Of a stretch of DNA of 10,736 nt, positions 6,918 through 10,736 are shown one piece after another; positions within the stretch are counted from its first letter, which is position 1, and each line of letters begins with the position of its first letter. The translations under genes were made by a program, and so were the position numbers. The notes beneath the pieces were generated by a model. The model saw nothing but the letters and a program-made list of their open reading frames with translations. It did no database searches and was not told the DNA's origin. Source of the DNA: Campylobacterales bacterium (GTDB lineage Bacteria > Campylobacterota > Campylobacteria > Campylobacterales > JALSKU01); the NCBI GenBank assembly GCA_027038335.1, contig JALVWI010000166.1:1-10736 (forward strand). Direction: 5' to 3'.

Positions 6918-6966
6918 TAGGGGTCAGGTGATAGTGATAGTACTATCACTATCACCTGACCCCTAT
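6917..6966. repeat. Perfect 50-bp palindrome, possible REP-like/mobile element
   Basis: Bases 6917-6941 are the exact reverse complement of 6942-6966, with no mismatch and no loop bases. The arm begins ATAGGGGTCAGGTGATAG and the centre is AGTACT. The arms are much richer in GC than the flanks, and they contain a doubled GTGATA unit. The palindrome lies between the predicted -35 zones of plsY and nadA, so neither transcript should contain it, which argues against a terminator. The outer GGGGTCAGGT/ACCTGACCCC ends resemble palindromes I recall beside REP-associated tyrosine transposases (RAYT, Y1_Tnp family) in other genomes. That link is recollection and inference. The palindrome itself is seen directly. 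A very long operator or a cruciform site are the alternatives. Confidence 0.9.
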
Positions 6967-6980
6967 TTTATCTGTTTTAC

Positions 6981-6993
6981 TTTTTGATATAAT
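6981..6993 (+). promoter_or_regulatory. Promoter of the nadA-nadC-flhB-DHH operon
   Basis: TTTTTGATATAAT is a T-run followed by G-n and a perfect TATAAT (6988-6993), the typical Campylobacterota housekeeping promoter shape. Transcription would start near 7000, giving a leader of about 20 nt. No riboswitch-sized leader exists. Confidence 0.7.
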
Positions 6994-7008
6994 TATAAAA
7001 AATTATCG

Positions 7009-7013
7009 AAGGA
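7009..7013 (+). promoter_or_regulatory. Ribosome binding site deciding the TTG start of nadA
   Basis: AAGGA is placed 6 nt before TTG 7020. No ATG is in frame near it, and the family N-terminus begins close to this point, so the TTG start is well supported. Confidence 0.75.
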
Positions 7014-7019
7014 TAGATT

Positions 7020-8015
7020 TTGGATAATAAAACTTTAAAAGATGAGATACTAAGATTGAAAAAAGAGTTGCCTGTTACTGTTGTGGCTCACTTTTATCAA
7101 AAAGATGAAGTTTTTGAGTTGGCTGATCATAGTGGAGATAGTTTACAGCTTGCAAAAATTGCCGCAAATGATCCCAAGCCCTATCTTGTTTTTTGCGGGG
7201 TTGCATTTATGGGGCAGAGCGTAAAAATACTAGATCCTAAAAAGAGAGTATTTATGCCTAGAGCTGCATGTTGCTCTATGGCGAGGATGATAGATGTGGA
7301 ATATTTTGATAAAAATGTAGCTATTTTAGAAGATAACGGTATCACTAAAGATGATTTTATTCCTATCACTTATATCAACTCTAGTGCAGAAGTAAAAGCA
7401 AGAGTAGGAGAGCTTGGAGGGTATGTTTGTACTAGCTCAAACGCTAAAAAGATTATCTCAAAAGCTTTAGAACAAGGCAAAAAGATACTCTTCGTTCCAG
7501 ATCGCTGCTTAGGAGCTAATGTGGCTAGAGATATGGGGCTTATTTCAGCTGTTATAGGAGAAGATAAAGATATAAAAAATGCTGATATTTTATGTTATAA
7601 CGGTTTTTGCTCGGTTCATCAGCTTTTTAGTGTAGAAGATATAGAATTTTACAGAAACAAATATCCCGAAATCCTCATAGCAACTCATCCTGAATGTAAG
7701 CCTGAAGTTTGTGCGGCATCTGACTTTGTGGGTTCAACTTCACAACTTATAAAATATATAAAAGAGTTACCAAAAGAGCAAAAAGTAGCTGTCGGAACTG
7801 AATTTAATATGGTAAATAGACTAAGAAGTGAAAATACATACATACTATCTTCAACAAAGCCTGAATGTCCTACTATGAACGAAACTACTTTGCAAGATTT
7901 GTACGATACTCTCATATCTATAAAAAATAAAGAGTTTAAAAATGAGATAAAGGTAGATGAAAATGTTATAAAATGGGCAAAAATAGCACTTGATAGAATG
8001 ATGGAGATAAGTTAA
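7020..8015 (+). CDS. nadA: Quinolinate synthase NadA
   Basis: NadA condenses iminoaspartate with dihydroxyacetone phosphate to quinolinate, using an oxygen-sensitive [4Fe-4S] cluster, in de novo NAD synthesis. The protein has 331 residues. Likely cluster ligands are C85 (in AACCSMARM), C197 (NGFCSVH) and C283 (PECPTMNETT), the three positions used by the family. Other conserved segments are VVAHFYQKDEV (21-31), DHSGDSLQLAK (36-46), FCGVAFMGQSVKIL (58-71), VPDRCLGANVA (159-169), HPEC (223-226), DFVGSTSQL (235-243) and VGTEFNMVNRL (258-268). C84 next to C85 is an alternative ligand. The start is a TTG with AAGGA 6 nt upstream. The stop shares one base with the nadC start (TAATG), so the two are coupled. 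Aspartate oxidase or dehydrogenase (nadB), needed to supply iminoaspartate, is not in this window. Confidence 0.95.
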   Translation: MDNKTLKDEILRLKKELPVTVVAHFYQKDEVFELADHSGDSLQLAKIAANDPKPYLVFCGVAFMGQSVKILDPKKRVFMPRAACCSMARMIDVEYFDKNVAILEDNGITKDDFIPITYINSSAEVKARVGELGGYVCTSSNAKKIISKALEQGKKILFVPDRCLGANVARDMGLISAVIGEDKDIKNADILCYNGFCSVHQLFSVEDIEFYRNKYPEILIATHPECKPEVCAASDFVGSTSQLIKYIKELPKEQKVAVGTEFNMVNRLRSENTYILSSTKPECPTMNETTLQDLYDTLISIKNKEFKNEIKVDENVIKWAKIALDRMMEIS

Positions 8016-8836
8016 TGATAAAAAGTTTTGTAAAAAAAGCACTGCAAGAAGATATAGGAAGAGGAGATCTTTTTAGGCTTGTTAGTAAAAAGAAAAAAGT
8101 TCAAGCAAAAATAGTTTCTAAAGATGAAGGGATTTTAGCGGGTGTTGATTATGTAAAAGCACTTTGCAAAGTCGAAAAGATAAAATTTGAATTTTTCAAA
8201 AAAGATGGCGATATTATAAAAAAAGGTGATGAGATCGCTGTGCTTGAAGGTAAATCCAACAAGATACTAATGTGCGAAAGAACTATACTAAATCTGCTTC
8301 AACATGCTAGTGGAATAGCAACAAATGTTCATATCTATAAACAGGAACTAAAAGATACAAAAGTAAAACTGCTTGATACAAGAAAAACAAGACCTCATCT
8401 AAGGATATTTGAAAAGTATGCTGTCAGATGCGGAGGCGGTAGCAATCACAGAATGGGACTTGATGATTGTTTGATGCTAAAAGATACACACTTAAAAACG
8501 ATAGATGACTTAAAATCATTCATAGAAAATGCCAGATACAAATTGCCTTATACGACCAAGATAGAGGTGGAGTGTGAAAGTATAGAAGATGCCAAATATG
8601 CCATGGAGTGTGGAAGCGATATGGTAATGTGCGACAATATGAATATAAATGAAATAAAAGAAGTTGTAAAGTATAAAAATGAAAATTATCCACATATCCT
8701 GCTAGAAGCAAGCGGTAATATTACAAAAGAAAATATTTTGGAATATGCAAAAACAGGAGTAGATGCTATAAGTAGCGGAAGTCTTATACATCAGGCAACT
8801 TGGCTTGATTTTTCTATGAGAATATATGATGACTAA
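8015..8836 (+). CDS. nadC: Nicotinate-nucleotide pyrophosphorylase (quinolinate phosphoribosyltransferase) NadC
   Basis: NadC converts quinolinate and PRPP to nicotinate mononucleotide, CO2 and pyrophosphate, directly using the product of the NadA step. It has 273 residues, normal for the type II family. Motifs visible are EDIGRGD (12-18), ERTILNLLQHASGIAT (88-103), DTRKTRPHLR (121-130, substrate-binding Arg/Lys), CGGGSNHRMGLDD (139-151), KDTH (156-159), EVECES (184-189), MCDNM (205-209), EASGNI (231-236) and SSGSLIH (253-259). The ATG overlaps the nadA stop by one base, which makes translational coupling very likely. Downstream, flhB follows after 11 nt, and its ribosome binding site touches the nadC stop. 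Nothing is missing or unusual. Confidence 0.96.
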   Translation: MIKSFVKKALQEDIGRGDLFRLVSKKKKVQAKIVSKDEGILAGVDYVKALCKVEKIKFEFFKKDGDIIKKGDEIAVLEGKSNKILMCERTILNLLQHASGIATNVHIYKQELKDTKVKLLDTRKTRPHLRIFEKYAVRCGGGSNHRMGLDDCLMLKDTHLKTIDDLKSFIENARYKLPYTTKIEVECESIEDAKYAMECGSDMVMCDNMNINEIKEVVKYKNENYPHILLEASGNITKENILEYAKTGVDAISSGSLIHQATWLDFSMRIYDD

Positions 8837-8847
8837 AAGGATAAAGT

Positions 8848-9906
8848 GTGGCTGATGATGAAGAAAAAACAGAAGAGCCCACCTCCAAAAAGATTGAAGA
8901 TGCCAGAGAAGAAGGCAATGTTCCTAAAAGTCAGGATTTTAGCGGTTTTGTAACTCTTTTTGTTGCAGTAATAGCAGTTTTAACTTTAACAAAATTTATT
9001 GCTTTACATATTGAAAATCTATATAGATACTATATATCATTTGCAGGGGTTGATCTTACAAAAAATAGTATCCTTTCTATGGCGATAATTACAACAAAAG
9101 AGTTACTCTTGGCCGTACTTCCTATAGCTCTTTTGGTTGCTGTGGCAGGTGTTTTTGCAAATATTATACAATTTGGATTTATATTTTCCACAAAAGCTAT
9201 AACACCGGATATAAAAAAAATAGATCCTATAAAAGGTTTAAAAAATCTATTTTCTATCAAAAAACTAATCGAAACTATAAAAGTTATACTAAAAGTCTCT
9301 TTTGTTTTTGTAGTTGCTTCATATTTTTTTATCTCTTTTACCAAACAACTTCCTCATGTGGCATATTATTCTATATTTGATCAAATTATATGGCTAAGAG
9401 ACAAAATAATCATATTGGCTTCGGTTATGCTTATCCTTTTTCTCATCCTTTCCATTGCTGATCTTTTGATAGTCAGATACCAATATTTTAAAGATCTTAG
9501 AATGAGCAAGCAGGAAATAAAAGATGAATTTAAACAAATGGAGGGAGACCCTCAGATAAAAGCGAGGATAAAAAAGATACAAATGGAAATGGCTCAAAAA
9601 AGAATGATGCAAGAAGTTCCAAATGCCGATGTCATTATAACCAACCCTACACATTATGCAGTTGCTATAAGATATAATAGACAAAAAGATAAAGCCCCTA
9701 TAGTTCTGGCAAAAGGCATAAATGAAGTTGCATTAAAAATAAAAGAGATAGGCAGAAAACATATGATACAAATAGTGGAAAATCCCCCATTGGCAAGAGA
9801 ATTGTATAAAATATGTGATCTTGATAAGGCTATTCCTGAGTCATTGTATAAAGCAGTTGCTGAAGTTTTAGCTTTTGTATATAAAACAAAAGGAGTTAAG
9901 TCTTGA
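8848..9906 (+). CDS. flhB: Flagellar type III export apparatus protein FlhB
   Basis: FlhB is an inner-membrane part of the flagellar export gate that switches substrate class from rod/hook to filament proteins. The 352-residue length is standard. The N-terminal KTEEPTSKKIEDAREEGNVP is the family signature. Four membrane segments lie at about 33-54, 85-112, 143-165 and 183-210. The cytoplasmic domain has the self-cleavage motif N266-P-T-H269, cut between Asn and Pro, followed by AIRY, APIVLAKG and ENPPLARELY. A type III virulence homologue is possible but NPTH plus length and N-terminus favour the flagellar protein. It starts at GTG 8848 with AAGGA (8837-8841) 6 nt upstream. No room for a sigma-54 or sigma-28 promoter is seen before it, so it probably rides on the nadA promoter, which would place this early flagellar gene under housekeeping control. 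Confidence 0.95.
   Translation: MADDEEKTEEPTSKKIEDAREEGNVPKSQDFSGFVTLFVAVIAVLTLTKFIALHIENLYRYYISFAGVDLTKNSILSMAIITTKELLLAVLPIALLVAVAGVFANIIQFGFIFSTKAITPDIKKIDPIKGLKNLFSIKKLIETIKVILKVSFVFVVASYFFISFTKQLPHVAYYSIFDQIIWLRDKIIILASVMLILFLILSIADLLIVRYQYFKDLRMSKQEIKDEFKQMEGDPQIKARIKKIQMEMAQKRMMQEVPNADVIITNPTHYAVAIRYNRQKDKAPIVLAKGINEVALKIKEIGRKHMIQIVENPPLARELYKICDLDKAIPESLYKAVAEVLAFVYKTKGVKS
9888..9895 (+). promoter_or_regulatory. Strong ribosome binding site for the DHH phosphoesterase gene
   Basis: AAAAGGAG inside the last flhB codons, 7 nt before TTG 9903. It is the best Shine-Dalgarno match noticed in the window and fixes a TTG start overlapping the flhB stop. Confidence 0.8.
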
Positions 9907-10736
9907 CCCCTTTTGTAGATAAAAATTATCAAAAAGCTTATAATTTTATCAACGAGGCTTATCATATCGTCATAGCTTCTCATATCAATCCAGACGGAGA
10001 TACTCTAGGTTCGATGCTTGGACTTGGAATTGTACTTAAAAAAATGGGTAAAAAAGTTACATATTTTAATTGTGAAAAAAATTTACCGAGAAAATTTGAC
10101 TTTTTACCCTCATATAAAAAGATAAAGCAGATTCTGCCTGAGGATTATGACCTTTTTATCAGTGTAGATGCCGCTAGTTTTGAAAGAGTAGGTATAGCTC
10201 AAGATATCAAAACCCCATCTATCTGTTTTGATCATCATAAAACCAATACAAATTTTTGCACTATCAATATAGTCAACCAAAACAGTATAAGTACATCTTT
10301 GGTTATTTTTGATTTTTTAGAAACTTTTGAGCTTACTATAACAAAAGAGAGTGCGATATGTTTTTATACCGCTCTTGTGGAAGATAGCGGTTTTTTTAAA
10401 TTTGATAGAGTAAACAGTGAAACTTTTGAAAAAGCCGCAAAACTTGTAGAGCTTGGAGCAAATCCAAATAAAATATCCGACCTTTTAACCAATAGAAATT
10501 CACTTGCCAAGATAAGACTTATGCAAAGATACCTTGAAGTACTTGTTTTAAAACAAAATGCTACAATTTGTCTATCTAAAATTACACTTAAAGATTTTGA
10601 TCAAACAGGTGCTAAAAAAAGTGATAGTGACGAGTTTGTAAATATAGGTTTATCCTTGGCAACGGTTAAACTAAGCATCTTTTGTTATGAAATAGACTAT
10701 GAAAATATAAAATTTTCCTTAAGAAGTAAAAGTGAT
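9903..10736 (+). CDS. DHH-family phosphoesterase (NrnA-like nanoRNase/pAp phosphatase), 3' end missing
   Basis: The frame stays open from TTG 9903 to the right edge (278 codons). The start overlaps the flhB stop by 4 nt (TTGA) and has AAAAGGAG 7 nt upstream, so translation is coupled. DHH motifs are in order: H27-x3-D31-x-D33-x2-GS (HINPDGDTLGS, motif I), D89 (SVDAAS, motif II), D110-H111-H112 (FDHH, motif III) and D161 (VEDSGFF, motif IV). These coordinate the Mn/metal pair. The spacing and short size suit the NrnA/MgpA branch, which degrades very short RNAs and 3'-phosphoadenosine 5'-phosphate, rather than RecJ, which is longer. The C-terminal DHHA1 substrate-binding region (GGGH motif) would lie largely beyond the window. 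The precise substrate is therefore inferred. It has no obvious tie to flagella or NAD synthesis beyond cotranscription. Confidence 0.88.
   Translation, partial: MTPFVDKNYQKAYNFINEAYHIVIASHINPDGDTLGSMLGLGIVLKKMGKKVTYFNCEKNLPRKFDFLPSYKKIKQILPEDYDLFISVDAASFERVGIAQDIKTPSICFDHHKTNTNFCTINIVNQNSISTSLVIFDFLETFELTITKESAICFYTALVEDSGFFKFDRVNSETFEKAAKLVELGANPNKISDLLTNRNSLAKIRLMQRYLEVLVLKQNATICLSKITLKDFDQTGAKKSDSDEFVNIGLSLATVKLSIFCYEIDYENIKFSLRSKSD

Noticed and set aside
6917..6966. Palindrome as an intrinsic terminator or bidirectional terminator
   Set aside because: It lies between two divergent promoters whose predicted starts face away from it, so neither adjacent gene would be terminated there. A T-rich flank exists but this is common in the whole window.
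9030..9344. Open frame of 104 codons on the minus strand inside flhB
   Set aside because: It is antisense to a well-supported gene, shows no family motif, and has no ribosome site or spacing that fits an operon. It is a shadow frame.
1..10736. A previously undescribed defence or mobile gene system
   Set aside because: All substantial open frames match known housekeeping, regulatory or flagellar families. No toxin-antitoxin pair, nuclease-helicase cluster, integrase, CRISPR array or reverse transcriptase was seen.

Overview
The window is a compact, AT-rich piece of a bacterial chromosome that I assign to the Campylobacterota (Epsilonproteobacteria). The best single clue is the response regulator at 5163-5834. 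Its C-terminal half closely matches what I remember of the Helicobacter HsrA (HP1043) and Campylobacter CosR (Cj0355c) family. An adjacent ferredoxin-Ppx/GppA pair, T-run/TATAAT promoters, frequent TTG/GTG starts and a flhB gene fit that phylum. The genus cannot be fixed from the sequence alone; a free-living or sulfur-oxidising relative is plausible but inferred.

Layout. (1) 1-2078, plus: the 3' part of bamA, the outer-membrane barrel assembly factor, cut by the left edge. (2) 2058-3536, minus: a Ppx/GppA-family phosphatase whose last codons overlap the end of bamA on the opposite strand. (3) 3540-3791, minus: an 8-Cys 2[4Fe-4S] ferredoxin directly upstream of ppx, with its own candidate promoter. 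(4) 3871-5184 and 5163-5834, minus: a sensor histidine kinase and its HsrA/CosR-like response regulator, expressed from an extended -10 promoter. (5) 5912-6867, minus: plsY and folB, overlapping by 4 nt (phospholipid and folate synthesis). (6) 6868-7019: a divergent intergenic region holding two promoters pointing outward and, between them, a perfect 50-bp palindrome. (7) 7020-10736, plus: nadA-nadC-flhB-DHH phosphoesterase, a tightly packed operon (1-nt overlap, 11-nt gap, 4-nt overlap). The last gene runs off the right edge. No gene-free stretch exceeds about 150 bases. I saw no tRNA, rRNA, CRISPR array or complete insertion sequence.

Most genes are housekeeping: outer-membrane biogenesis, NAD, folate and phospholipid synthesis, and the flagellar export gate. 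I found no convincing new multi-gene system. Two things merit attention. First, the HsrA/CosR-type regulator has a complete phospho-acceptor site and a neighbouring kinase, whereas its well-known relatives in Helicobacter and Campylobacter are described as orphan, phosphorylation-independent regulators. Second, the perfect palindrome between the plsY and nadA promoters looks like a small mobile palindromic element rather than a terminator.
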